Assembly (NCBI GenBank): GCA_051656905.1
Contig: JBOFJQ010000015.1
Coordinates: forward strand, 62,001-126,000
Direction of reading: 5' to 3'
Origin: JAGNZR01 sp051656905
Lineage (GTDB): Bacteria > Fusobacteriota > Fusobacteriia > Fusobacteriales > Fusobacteriaceae
DNA: 64,000 bases
This document shows positions 7,180 to 16,415 of the stretch, piece after piece (position 1 is the first letter of the stretch; each line of letters opens with the position of its first letter). A program made the translations under genes and the position numbers. Below the pieces are notes generated by a model. It worked only from the letters and a program-made list of their open reading frames with translations. It did not search any database and was not told the DNA's origin.

Positions 7180-9528
7180 ATGTCAAAGCTTAATCAACAA
7201 AAAACACCTATTTTTTCAACGCTAAAAGATGTATACGTAAAAAGGGATATAACGCCTTTTCATGTGCCAGGGCACAAAAGGGGAGTTGGAGCTGATAAAG
7301 AGTTCCACGACTTCGTAGGAAATGGTATATTCTCAATGGATGTTACAATATTTAAAATGGTAGATGGACTTCACCAACCTAAAAGTTGTATAAAAGAAGC
7401 ACAGGAACTTTTAGCAGATGCTTACGGAGTTAAGAAAAGTTTCTTTGCCGTAAACGGAACATCAGGGGCTATTCAAACTATGATAATGACTGTAGTTAAG
7501 TCAGGAGAGAAAATTTTAGTTCCAAGAAATGTACATAAGTCGGTATCAGCAGGAATTATTTTAAGTGGAGCGGAACCTGTTTATATGAATCCAGAGATTG
7601 ATGAAACTCTTGGAATTGCACATGGAGTAAAACCACAAACTGTAGAAACAATGTTAAAACAGCATCCTGATATAAAAGCAGTATTACTGATTAACCCAAC
7701 ATATTATGGAGTTGCAACTGATTTGAAGAAGATAGTTGATATTGTTCACTCTTACGATATTCCTATAATTGTTGACGAAGCTCATGGACCACATTTATAT
7801 TTCCATGATGACTTACCTCTATCGGCAGTTGAAGTAGGAGCAGATATGTGTGCTCAAAGTACTCATAAAATAATAGGTGCTTTAACTCAAATGTCAGTAT
7901 TACATGTTAATTCAGATAGAATAGATGTAAATAGAGTTCAACAAATTTTAAGTTTATTACACACAACATCTCCATCTTACCCTTTAATGGCTTCACTTGA
8001 TTGCGCTAGAAGACAGATAGCAACAGAAGGAAGAGAGTTACTAGATGTAACTATAAAGCTAGCTAACCATGCAAGAACAGAGATAAACAGAATACCAGGA
8101 ATGTATTCATTTGGAATTGAAATGTTAGGAAGAGATGGAGTTTATGCTTTTGATCCTACAAAATTAACTGTTTCTGCAAAAGAAATGGGAATTACAGGAT
8201 TTGAATTAGAGACTTTATTAGTTGACGACTACAACATCCAAGTTGAACTTTCAGATTTCTATAACATCTTAGGTTTAATAACAATTGGAGATACTCAAGA
8301 GAGTATTGATAAATTATTAGCAGCACTTACAGATATTAGTAAGAGATTCCATGGTGAAGGGAAAAAAATAGATAGAGAGTTATTAAGAATGCCAGCAATT
8401 CCTGAACTTGAATTAATACCAAGGGAAGCTTTCTACTCTGAAAAAAATAGAGTATTATTTGAAGAGAGTGAAGGAAAAATTTCTGGAGAGATGATTATGG
8501 CTTATCCACCAGGTATACCAATTATAGTTCCTGGAGAGAGAATTACTAGAGAGACTATTAACTATATTCATGACTTAAAAGATGCTAAATTACATATTCA
8601 AGGAATGGAAGATCCAGAACTAGAGTTTATTAATGTAATTGAAGAAGAGGATGCAGTTTATATCTATACAGAAAAAATGAAAAACATGATGATTGGAGTT
8701 CCACTTAACTTAGGAGCAAACAAAGCTGGTATCGAATTTGGACCAGATGTGTTACAAGAAAATTATCCTGATAATTTTGATGAAATGACTATTATTGAAG
8801 TTGAAAAGCAAAAAGAAAACTTCAATGACTGGAACTTAAAATATAAGAATACAATATTACATACATGTGAGAAAATAGCTTCTCAAGTTAACGAAGCTGT
8901 AAAAGATGGTTATAGACCAATAGTAATTGGAGGAGACCACTCAATAGCTCTTGGAACAATTTCTGGAGTATCTTTAGAAAAAGAGATTGGAGTTATCTGG
9001 ATTGACGCACATGGAGATATGAATACTGATGAGATTACAATGTCTGGAAATATTCATGGAATGCCTCTTGCATTACTTCAAGGTTATGGAGATAGAGATT
9101 TAGTTAACTGTTTCTATGAAGGTGCAAAAATAGAGAGTAAAAATGTTGTTATTTTAGGAGCTAGAGATCTAGATCACAAAGAGAGAGAGTTTATTGATGA
9201 ACTTGGAATAAAAGTAATATCTTATGATGAGGTTATCCATAAAGGATTAGACAATGTTCTAGAAGAGATTAGAGAGCATTTAAAAGTTGATAACTTACAC
9301 ATAAGTTTCGACGTGGATTCTGTAGATCCAGAGTTTGCACCAGGAGTTTCAACACCTGTAAGAAACGGATTTACACCTGATGAAATGTTCACAACTTTCA
9401 AGTATTTATTTAAAAACTACTTTATCACATCAGTTGATATAGTTGAGTTTAACCCTGTATTTGATAAAAATGGAAAAACGGGAGAATTTGTAAACGAATT
9501 AACAAATTTTGTGTTAAATCCAAGTTAA
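7180..9528 (+). CDS. Fusion of Orn/Lys/Arg decarboxylase and arginase-family ureohydrolase
   Basis: A 782-residue two-domain enzyme for polyamine formation. Residues 1 to about 480 are a PLP decarboxylase of the SpeA/Orn-Lys-Arg family, with TPFHVPGHKRG near 25, DEAHG at 199-203 and the PLP lysine in STHK at 230. Residues about 500-782 are a ureohydrolase with GGDHS near 585, DAHGD near 609 and DVD near 711 binding two Mn ions. The motif SGNIHGMPLA is typical of arginase rather than agmatinase. The enzyme could therefore turn arginine to ornithine and then putrescine, although the arginine decarboxylase/agmatinase route cannot be excluded. RBS is GGAGG. Confidence 0.88.
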   Translation: MSKLNQQKTPIFSTLKDVYVKRDITPFHVPGHKRGVGADKEFHDFVGNGIFSMDVTIFKMVDGLHQPKSCIKEAQELLADAYGVKKSFFAVNGTSGAIQTMIMTVVKSGEKILVPRNVHKSVSAGIILSGAEPVYMNPEIDETLGIAHGVKPQTVETMLKQHPDIKAVLLINPTYYGVATDLKKIVDIVHSYDIPIIVDEAHGPHLYFHDDLPLSAVEVGADMCAQSTHKIIGALTQMSVLHVNSDRIDVNRVQQILSLLHTTSPSYPLMASLDCARRQIATEGRELLDVTIKLANHARTEINRIPGMYSFGIEMLGRDGVYAFDPTKLTVSAKEMGITGFELETLLVDDYNIQVELSDFYNILGLITIGDTQESIDKLLAALTDISKRFHGEGKKIDRELLRMPAIPELELIPREAFYSEKNRVLFEESEGKISGEMIMAYPPGIPIIVPGERITRETINYIHDLKDAKLHIQGMEDPELEFINVIEEEDAVYIYTEKMKNMMIGVPLNLGANKAGIEFGPDVLQENYPDNFDEMTIIEVEKQKENFNDWNLKYKNTILHTCEKIASQVNEAVKDGYRPIVIGGDHSIALGTISGVSLEKEIGVIWIDAHGDMNTDEITMSGNIHGMPLALLQGYGDRDLVNCFYEGAKIESKNVVILGARDLDHKEREFIDELGIKVISYDEVIHKGLDNVLEEIREHLKVDNLHISFDVDSVDPEFAPGVSTPVRNGFTPDEMFTTFKYLFKNYFITSVDIVEFNPVFDKNGKTGEFVNELTNFVLNPS

Positions 9529-9556
9529 TTAATAGAGGTAAATAAAATAAATGGAA

Positions 9557-9590
9557 AAATAGAAGGGGAACCCCCTTCTATTTTTTATTT
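9557..9590 (+). terminator. Rho-independent terminator
   Basis: AATAGAAGGGG pairs with CCCCTTCTATT across a short loop, followed by TTTTTATTTTTT, right after the fusion-enzyme gene. Confidence 0.88.
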
Positions 9591-9681
9591 TTTAGAAAGA
9601 TATCCTTGAAAATACAACTATAAGTGCTATAATTAAAGCAATAAGACTAAAATAAATGATAAAGTCGAAAGGTGAAGATTA

Positions 9682-10350
9682 ATGAAAAGTTATAATCAAA
9701 AAATGTCGTTATGGATATCTACCCTTACTTTTACGGGAGCATATATGAATTCTATGGCTCTAATGAAGTATAGTATTCCTATATCTCATGTTACAGGAAG
9801 CTGGAATAAAAGTGTACAAGGCCTTGCAAGCTTTAATTTTTATAGTGTTTTATCACTGTTTGATGTAATTCTTTCATTTTTTTTAGGAACAATAATATCA
9901 GGGATAGTATTTTCGAATAAAAAACTAATTTTTAATAAAATCTCAGAAAACTATTTAGTAGGTCTAGGAATAGCACTATTCATAACAACTACAGTTTTAA
10001 GAGAAGATAGATTTTTTATGTATATCGTTGCAGTTATAACTGGAATGCAAAATGGAATGTTTATAACCTATAGAAATACAACGTGTAGAACAACTCATTT
10101 AACTGGATTGACAACAGAACTGGGGACTCAATTAGGTATGATTATTAATGGAAAGGCAGATTTTGATAGAATTAGATTTGCTTTAACAAATATAATAATG
10201 GCAGCTTTAGGAATTATTCTTAGTGTAAAAATTTATGGGCTTTTTCAGATGAAAGGATTTTATTTTGCAAGTTTTGGTTATTTTGTATCAAGTTATATTT
10301 GTAAAAAAATTAGATTGAAATATTTTATTAATGGGGAACAACCTAAATAG
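9682..10350 (+). CDS. YoaK-like (DUF1275) family membrane protein
   Basis: A 222-residue membrane protein with about six hydrophobic segments. It matches the YoaK/DUF1275 family, whose function is not established. The motif GMQNGMF near residue 123 followed by CRTTHLTGLTTELGTQLG near 135-152 is the family hallmark. RBS AAGGTGAAG precedes the ATG. It converges on the MATE gene and overlaps it by 8 bp at the stops. Confidence 0.8.
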   Translation: MKSYNQKMSLWISTLTFTGAYMNSMALMKYSIPISHVTGSWNKSVQGLASFNFYSVLSLFDVILSFFLGTIISGIVFSNKKLIFNKISENYLVGLGIALFITTTVLREDRFFMYIVAVITGMQNGMFITYRNTTCRTTHLTGLTTELGTQLGMIINGKADFDRIRFALTNIIMAALGIILSVKIYGLFQMKGFYFASFGYFVSSYICKKIRLKYFINGEQPK

Positions 10351-10366
10351 GTTGCTCCCATTTTTT
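10333..10366. terminator. Bidirectional terminator overlapping two stop codons
   Basis: GGGGAACAACCTA pairs with TAGGTTGCTCCC with one mismatch and a T7 run follows. The hairpin includes the TAG stop of the DUF1275 gene and the end of the convergent MATE gene. Confidence 0.8.
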
Positions 10367-11674
10367 TACATAAATTTTTATAGTGTAAATAGAAATAATA
10401 GCGACTATAAATTCATTTATAGATGATGATAGCCATAGCCCATTAATTCCTAACAATTTAGGAAGGGTTAGAAGAAGAATATTAATAAGTATTATTCCTT
10501 TAAAAATAGATAAAAGATTAGACTTAAAAGATTCTTCAACAGCAGTTAGAAAGCTTGTTCCTAAAATGCTAATTCCAGTGAAAAGGTATGTAAAACTATA
10601 GTATGTTATAGTTGATTTTGTAAGTGTAGACAATTCTTTATTGTTTGATATAAATAATGAAATTATATTATTTGAGAAAATATTTATAATTAAGTAAAAA
10701 GATATTCCTAAAATAATTAATGAATAAAAGCTTTTTTTTAGAATTTCAAGAATTCTATGATTTTTCTGAGCACCTAAATTATAGCTTATAATTGGTTGAA
10801 TCCCTTGAGCAAAACCTATCATAGTCATTGTAACAAAAGTAGAAAAATAACTTATTATTCCAAAGGATGCAATACCTTTTTCTCCAATAATTTTAATGAT
10901 GTTCATATTAAAGGTAACAATAAGAAAAGCAGTAGTAATTTCAGTAACAAATTCAGGTGAACCATTAAAGAAAATGTTTTTAATAGCATTCAAATTAAAT
11001 TTAACAAAATTAAAATATAGCTTCATTCTTTTTACCTTAAGATAATAGATAAGGGGTATTATAGTACTTGCCTGTCCAATTCCAGTTGCTAAGGCAGCAC
11101 CTCTAATGCCTAGATTTAGTTTGTAAATAAAAACGTAGTCTAAAATAACATTAGTGAAAGCTCCAATAACTAAGCAAATTATAGAGTAAGAAGGAGAACC
11201 ATCAATTCTTACAAAAACTTCAAGACCATATCCAAGAATAAAAGTTAGTATAAAAAATGAAACTGTACCAAGATAAATTGCAGACCCTTGCGAAATTTTG
11301 CTAGTGGCGCCTAAAAGTAAAACTATTTCTTGATTGAAAAACATTCCCATAAAAGATATGATTATCCCGAAGATAATAAGAAGTTGAATAGCTAAAGAAT
11401 AAAAATAGCAACTTTCTTTATATTTTTTTTCTCCAAGTCTTATTCCAATTATAGTTCCAGCACCAACTGAAACCATTATACCTATAGCAAAGGCAAAATT
11501 AATAAAAGGAAGAGCTATATTAATACTAGCAAGAGCGGACTCTCCTAAATAGTTACTGATAAAAAATCCATCTACAATGCCATATGTGGAAAAAATCCAC
11601 ATGGAAAGAACGGAAGGAAAACAATATTGAAACATTAGTTTGGAAATTTTCTCTTTTTCTAATTTGTTGTTCAT
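10343..11674 (-). CDS. MATE family efflux transporter
   Basis: A multidrug/toxin extrusion antiporter of 443 residues with twelve predicted membrane segments and the typical internal repeat. The start is set at 11674 (MNNKLEKEKISKLMFQ) because AGGAG lies just upstream and a TTGATT-17-TATAAT promoter sits at 11723-11751. The open frame upstream to 11815 is read-through of the promoter region. Cation coupling (Na+ or H+) and substrate are unknown. Confidence 0.88.
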   Translation of the reverse strand: MNNKLEKEKISKLMFQYCFPSVLSMWIFSTYGIVDGFFISNYLGESALASINIALPFINFAFAIGIMVSVGAGTIIGIRLGEKKYKESCYFYSLAIQLLIIFGIIISFMGMFFNQEIVLLLGATSKISQGSAIYLGTVSFFILTFILGYGLEVFVRIDGSPSYSIICLVIGAFTNVILDYVFIYKLNLGIRGAALATGIGQASTIIPLIYYLKVKRMKLYFNFVKFNLNAIKNIFFNGSPEFVTEITTAFLIVTFNMNIIKIIGEKGIASFGIISYFSTFVTMTMIGFAQGIQPIISYNLGAQKNHRILEILKKSFYSLIILGISFYLIINIFSNNIISLFISNNKELSTLTKSTITYYSFTYLFTGISILGTSFLTAVEESFKSNLLSIFKGIILINILLLTLPKLLGINGLWLSSSINEFIVAIISIYTIKIYVKKWEQPI

Positions 11675-11722
11675 AATAAAACTCCTAAGGAAATTTAAAA
11701 GACTCTTAAAGCTTAGAGTAAT

Positions 11723-11751
11723 ATTATAACAAAGAGAGTAATAAAAATCAA
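11723..11751 (-). promoter_or_regulatory. Promoter of the MATE gene
   Basis: On the minus strand TTGATT (11751-11746), a 17-nt spacer and TATAAT (11728-11723), about 50 bp before the chosen start. Confidence 0.75.
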
Positions 11752-11824
11752 AAAAATAAAAAGAGAAAGAAAGGTAAATGTTAGGAAAAAATATTTTTTT
11801 TAGAGTATAAAACATATATAAATT

Positions 11825-11853
11825 TTGATTTTTTTTAATAAAAATGGTATACT
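11825..11853 (+). promoter_or_regulatory. Promoter of the pnp operon
   Basis: TTGATT (11825-11830), a 17-nt spacer and TATACT (11848-11853). The leader before pnp is about 190 nt. The 374-bp gap 11675-12048 holds this promoter, the MATE promoter and the pnp leader hairpin. Confidence 0.7.
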
Positions 11854-11906
11854 AAAGTTAATGAAGAGGTATATTAAAATTAAGTAGTAAGAGATGATTC
11901 TATAAT

Positions 11907-11936
11907 TATTATTCTATAAATAGGCATAGAATAATA
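11907..11936 (+). promoter_or_regulatory. Leader hairpin upstream of pnp
   Basis: An 11-bp perfect stem TATTATTCTAT / ATAGAATAATA with an 8-nt loop in the pnp leader. In enterobacteria a pnp leader stem is cut by RNase III and feeds autoregulation. A similar role here is only inferred. Confidence 0.45.
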
Positions 11937-12048
11937 TTAAATGAAACCTATTATCAAAGATTGATAAATAGATAAAGTTTGTTTATGGAGTTTTCCCTTA
12001 TTATTTTTTTAAGTATCCTCTATAATAAAAATTATTTAGGAGGTATAT

Positions 12049-14148
12049 ATGTTCAATGAGAGCAAATTATCAATGGATTTAGGTGGAAGAGAACTAATAG
12101 TAAAAACAGGAAAAATTGCTAGACAATCAAATGGTGCAGTAATGGCGCAATATGGTGATACAGTAATTTTAACAACAGTAAATAGAGGGAAACAACCAAA
12201 AGAGGGAATAGATTTCTTTCCGTTAACAGTTGAGTATGTTGAGAAGTTTTATGCTGCTGGAAAATTCCCAGGTGGATTTAACAAAAGAGAATCAAGACCA
12301 GCAACAGATGCTATATTAACTTCAAGATTAATAGACAGACCAATAAGACCAATGTTCCCAGAAGGGTTTACATATGAAGTTCAAATAGTAAATACAATAA
12401 TGTCTTTTGATGGAAAAAATATAGCTAACCATATAGCTATAACTTTATCATCACTAGCTTTAATGATTTCTGATTTACCATTTTTAGGACCAGTAGCAGG
12501 AGTAGTTGTAGGTTATAAAGATGGAGAGTTTATTTTAAACCCAACACCTGAGCAGTTAGAAACAAGTGAGTTAGAGCTTGTAGTTGCAGGTACTAAAGAT
12601 GCAATAAACATGGTTGAAGCAGGGGCTTCTGAGCTTTCTGAAGAGATAATGTTAAAAGCTATGATGTTTGCACACGATAACATTAAAAAATTATGTGCTT
12701 TCCAAGAAGAATTTGCAGCAGCAGTTGGAAAAGAGAAAATCACTTTTGATTCTCCTCAACCATTAGAGCTTGTAAAAACTTTCATAGATGAAAAAGCAAC
12801 AACTGAGTTAAAAGCAGCTATATTAACTGAAGGAAAACATGATAGAGATGACGCTATTGATGCTTTAGAAGTTAGATTAATGGAAGAGTTCAAAGAGATT
12901 AATTTCCCAGGAGAAGAAACAGAATTCCCTAAGGATATTCAAAAAGAATTCAAAACTTATTATCATGATTTAATGAAGAAATTAGTAAGAGATGCTATTT
13001 TATTCAATAAACACAGAGCAGATGGAAGAACTACTACACAAATCAGACCATTATTTGCTGAGGTTGGAGTTTTACCAGTTCCACACGGTTCTTCAATGTT
13101 TACAAGAGGAGAAACTCAAGCGATTGTTATAGCAACTCTTGGAACAAAATCTGATGAGCAATTAGTAGATTCAGTTGAAAAAGATTATTTCAAAAAATTC
13201 TATTTACATTATAACTTCCCACCATATTCAGTTGGAGAAACAGGAAGAATGGGTGCACCAGGAAGAAGAGAATTAGGACACGGAGCTTTAGCAGAAAGAG
13301 CTTTAAAATATGTTTTACCATCAGAAGATGCATTCCCATACACAATCAGATTAGTATCTGAGATTACTGAGTCAAATGGTTCATCATCTCAAGCTTCAGT
13401 TTGTGGAGGATCTTTAGCTCTTATGAACGCAGGAGTACCTATTAGAGAGCACGTAGCAGGAATAGCTATGGGTCTTATTAAAGAGGGAGACGACTATGTT
13501 GTATTAACTGATATTCAAGGTTTAGAAGATCATTTAGGAGACATGGACTTTAAAGTAGCAGGAACAAAGAAAGGAATTACAGCTCTTCAAATGGATATGA
13601 AAATAACTGGAATTAACGAGAATGTATTAAAGCAAGCTTTATCACAAGCGTTAACAGCTAGATTAGAAATATTAGAAGTTATGAATGCAGCTATTCCAGC
13701 TCCAGCAGAAATGAAAGAGACTGTACCAAGAATTCACCAAATGACAATACCTAAAGATAAGATTGCTGTATTAATAGGACCAGGTGGAAAGAATATTAAA
13801 GGTATAATCGAAGCAACAGGAGCAACAGTTGATATAGATGATACAGGAAAAGTTTCTATATTTGCAGTAGGATTAGAAGTTTTAGAGCAAACTATTAAAT
13901 TAGTAAACGGATACGTTAAAGATGTAGAAGTTGGAGAAATATATAAAGGTAAAGTTGTAGGAGTAAAAGATTTCGGAGCATTCGTAGAAATTTTACCAGG
14001 AAAAGAAGGATTATTACATATATCTGAAATTTCAGTTGAAAGAGTTGCTAAAGTAGAAGATGTAATAAAATTAGGAGATGTTTTTGACGTTAAAGTTAAA
14101 TCAGTTGAGAACGGAAAAGTAAGTTTAACAAGAAAGAATATACAGTAA
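12049..14148 (+). CDS. pnp: Polyribonucleotide nucleotidyltransferase (PNPase)
   Basis: Phosphate-dependent 3'-5' exoribonuclease and RNA polymerase of the degradosome, in the cytoplasm. Domain order over 699 residues is RNase PH 1 (about 10-210), an alpha-helical domain, RNase PH 2 (about 310-540, with FTRGETQAI and the active-site region ESNGSSSQASVCGGSLALMNAG), then KH (IGPGGKNIKGI near 578) and S1 (KGKVVGVKDFGAFVEILPGKEGLLHISE near 637). Length is usual. The RBS is AGGAGG. rimO follows after 16 bp, starting a housekeeping operon. Confidence 0.97.
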   Translation: MFNESKLSMDLGGRELIVKTGKIARQSNGAVMAQYGDTVILTTVNRGKQPKEGIDFFPLTVEYVEKFYAAGKFPGGFNKRESRPATDAILTSRLIDRPIRPMFPEGFTYEVQIVNTIMSFDGKNIANHIAITLSSLALMISDLPFLGPVAGVVVGYKDGEFILNPTPEQLETSELELVVAGTKDAINMVEAGASELSEEIMLKAMMFAHDNIKKLCAFQEEFAAAVGKEKITFDSPQPLELVKTFIDEKATTELKAAILTEGKHDRDDAIDALEVRLMEEFKEINFPGEETEFPKDIQKEFKTYYHDLMKKLVRDAILFNKHRADGRTTTQIRPLFAEVGVLPVPHGSSMFTRGETQAIVIATLGTKSDEQLVDSVEKDYFKKFYLHYNFPPYSVGETGRMGAPGRRELGHGALAERALKYVLPSEDAFPYTIRLVSEITESNGSSSQASVCGGSLALMNAGVPIREHVAGIAMGLIKEGDDYVVLTDIQGLEDHLGDMDFKVAGTKKGITALQMDMKITGINENVLKQALSQALTARLEILEVMNAAIPAPAEMKETVPRIHQMTIPKDKIAVLIGPGGKNIKGIIEATGATVDIDDTGKVSIFAVGLEVLEQTIKLVNGYVKDVEVGEIYKGKVVGVKDFGAFVEILPGKEGLLHISEISVERVAKVEDVIKLGDVFDVKVKSVENGKVSLTRKNIQ

Positions 14149-14164
14149 GATTAAGAGGTGTAGA

Positions 14165-15499
14165 ATGAAATTAGCTATTATTAGCTTAGGTTGCAGTAAA
14201 AATTTAGTAGATAGTGAGAACATGATAGGTATTTTAGTAAATAAAAAAGGTTTCGAACTAACTAATGATATAGAGGATGCAGATATTGCATTAATAAATA
14301 CATGTGGATTTATAGGAGATGCTAAAGAGGAATCAATTCAAAATATTCTAGAAGTATCGCAATATAAAACAACAGGAAAATTAAAAAAACTTATAGTTAC
14401 AGGTTGTTTAGCTCAGAGATATTCTCAAGAGATAATTCAAGAGATGCCTGAGGTTGATGCTGTTATAGGAACTGGAGAAATTGGAAAAATAGAAGAGATA
14501 ATGGATGAAGTTTTAGCTGGTAAAAAAGTAGTTAAAACTGAGTCTTTTGACTTTTTAATGAGTTCTGATACTGACAGAATTTTAACAACATTCCCACACA
14601 CAGCTTATGTAAAAATAGCTGAAGGTTGTAACAGAAGATGTACTTACTGTATAATACCTAAATTGAGAGGGGATTTAAGAAGTAGAACAATCGAAGATAT
14701 AGTTCAAGAGGTAAAAAACCTTGCTCAAAGTGGAGTAAAAGAGATAAATTTACTTGCTCAAGAAACTACAGAGTATGGATTAGATCTTTATAATAAAAAA
14801 GCTTTACCAGATCTTTTAAAAGAGCTAGTAAAAGTTGAAGGTATAGATTGGATAAGATGCTACTATATGTTCCCTAATTCTTTAACAGAGGAGTTAGTAG
14901 AGGTTATCAAAAATGAACCTAAAGTTTGTAATTATTTTGATGTACCGATTCAACATATATCTGGAAACATACTTCAAGGTATGGGAAGAGCAAAATCTGG
15001 AGACCAAATAAAAGGAATCTTAAATAAGATTAGAGAAAGCATTCCAGAAGCAACAATAAGAACTACTGTTATAGTTGGATTCCCAGGGGAAACTGAAGAT
15101 AACTTTGAAGAGTTAAAAGATTTTATAACTGAATTTAAATTTGATTATGTAGGAGTATTTAAGTATTCAAGAGAAGAGGATACAAAAGCTCATGACATGG
15201 AAAACCAAGTGGATGAAGATATAAAAAGTAAGAGATGGGCAGAGTTAACTAATTTACAAGCTAAAATAGCTGAAGAGAAAAATAGAGCACTTGTAGGAAA
15301 AGAGATAGAAGTTATGATTGATGGAATTTCTTCTGAAAGTGAATATATGTTAGAAGGAAGAACTCAAGGTCAAGCATTAGAGATAGATGGAAAAGTTCTT
15401 ACAACAGATGGAACAGCTAAAGCTGGAGATATTGTTAAAGTAAAAATAGAACAAAACTTTGATTATGATTTTATAGGACCAATAGTAGAAAATAATTAG
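14165..15499 (+). CDS. rimO: Ribosomal protein uS12 methylthiotransferase RimO
   Basis: Radical-SAM enzyme adding a methylthio group to the aspartate of ribosomal protein S12. The N-terminal UPF0004 domain begins MKLAIISLGCSKNLVDSE, with further cluster cysteines in NTCGF and VTGCLAQR. The radical-SAM motif CNRRCTYCIIP is near residue 154, and a C-terminal TRAM domain follows. At 444 residues it is full length. MSCSKNLVDSE-type starts distinguish RimO from MiaB. Confidence 0.96.
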   Translation: MKLAIISLGCSKNLVDSENMIGILVNKKGFELTNDIEDADIALINTCGFIGDAKEESIQNILEVSQYKTTGKLKKLIVTGCLAQRYSQEIIQEMPEVDAVIGTGEIGKIEEIMDEVLAGKKVVKTESFDFLMSSDTDRILTTFPHTAYVKIAEGCNRRCTYCIIPKLRGDLRSRTIEDIVQEVKNLAQSGVKEINLLAQETTEYGLDLYNKKALPDLLKELVKVEGIDWIRCYYMFPNSLTEELVEVIKNEPKVCNYFDVPIQHISGNILQGMGRAKSGDQIKGILNKIRESIPEATIRTTVIVGFPGETEDNFEELKDFITEFKFDYVGVFKYSREEDTKAHDMENQVDEDIKSKRWAELTNLQAKIAEEKNRALVGKEIEVMIDGISSESEYMLEGRTQGQALEIDGKVLTTDGTAKAGDIVKVKIEQNFDYDFIGPIVENN

Positions 15500-15527
15500 A
15501 ATTTATTCTTAATTTGGAGGAAATAAT

Positions 15528-16079
15528 ATGAATTTACCTAATAAGTTAACTTTTTCAAGAGTGTTATTAGCTATTCCTTTTATATTTTTCTTAGAAAGAG
15601 CTAACTCAGGTTCTGATATCTATCGTTATATAGCTTTTGCTCTTTTCGTATTAGCATCTTTAACAGATTGGTTAGATGGATATTTAGCTAGAAAATATAA
15701 CTTGATAACAGATTTTGGAAAACTGATGGACCCTTTAGCAGATAAAATTTTAGTAATTTCAGCAATGGTAATATTTGTTTCTTTAGGGTGGTTACCGTCT
15801 TGGATGTCTATAGTTGTTATAGCTAGAGAATTTTTAATAAGTGGAATAAGAACTTTAGCAGCAGCACAAGGTGAAGTAATTCCAGCTGGAAACCTAGGAA
15901 AATATAAAACAACAACACAGATGATAGTTATAATAATAATGCTACTATTTGGACCAATAAAAAATCCTGAGTATGCAAACTTATACTATTATATGATGTT
16001 TATACCTGTTATTTTAACAATATGGTCTGGTTGGGATTATTCAGTTAAAGCCAAGCATTATTTTATGAACCATATGTAA
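15528..16079 (+). CDS. pgsA: CDP-diacylglycerol-glycerol-3-phosphate 3-phosphatidyltransferase
   Basis: Membrane enzyme for the committed step of phosphatidylglycerol synthesis. The CDP-alcohol phosphatidyltransferase motif D-G-x2-A-R-x8-G-x3-D-x3-D is seen as DGYLARKYNLITDFGKLMDPLAD near residues 49-71. The N-terminus MNLPNKLTFSRVLLAIPFIF is typical, with about five membrane segments over 183 residues. RBS GGAGG. Confidence 0.94.
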   Translation: MNLPNKLTFSRVLLAIPFIFFLERANSGSDIYRYIAFALFVLASLTDWLDGYLARKYNLITDFGKLMDPLADKILVISAMVIFVSLGWLPSWMSIVVIAREFLISGIRTLAAAQGEVIPAGNLGKYKTTTQMIVIIIMLLFGPIKNPEYANLYYYMMFIPVILTIWSGWDYSVKAKHYFMNHM

Positions 16080-16095
16080 TTGTGAGGAGAAATCA

Positions 16096-16356
16096 ATGTT
16101 TTTATTATATTTAATAAATAAAGTTCTAGATATTTTTATGCTAGTTCTTATAATAAGAGTTGTATTATCATGGATAGCACCTTATTCAAGGAATGATTTT
16201 ACAAATGCAGTTTATGCTGTAACAGAACCAATTTTGAGTAAGTGTAAAGTAGTAATTCCCATTGGAAGATCATATGTAGATTTATCTTATATAATTGTGT
16301 ACTTTGGGGTACAAATTTTAAGAAAAATTATAAATTATTTATATTATATTTTGTAA
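16096..16356 (+). CDS. YggT family membrane protein
   Basis: An 86-residue protein with two hydrophobic segments and the YggT signature RVVLSWIAPYSRNDFTNAVY followed by TEPIL near residue 50. YggT proteins are often found beside division or pyrroline-reductase genes; their function is not settled. RBS GAGGAG. It ends 59 bp before rsmH, with a GGGGA/TCCCC hairpin in the gap. Confidence 0.85.
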   Translation: MFLLYLINKVLDIFMLVLIIRVVLSWIAPYSRNDFTNAVYAVTEPILSKCKVVIPIGRSYVDLSYIIVYFGVQILRKIINYLYYIL

Positions 16357-16362
16357 AACAGA

Positions 16363-16392
16363 GGGGGAGTTTTCATAATCCCCTTTTGGATT
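16363..16392 (+). terminator. Weak hairpin between yggT-like gene and rsmH
   Basis: GGGGGA pairs with TCCCC across a 10-nt loop, followed by TTTT and other T-rich stretches. It may be a partial terminator or an mRNA end; the genes on either side are co-oriented. Confidence 0.4.
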
Positions 16393-16415
16393 TTATTTAG
16401 ATTTTAGGAGGAGTA

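Noticed and set aside
7180..9528. Frameshift or assembly fusion of two genes
   Set aside because: The frame is open throughout, the linker is ordinary and both domains look complete, so a real fusion is more likely.
11675..11815. A longer MATE protein starting at 11815
   Set aside because: A consensus promoter and ribosome site lie inside this stretch, and the extra N-terminus is not MATE-like.
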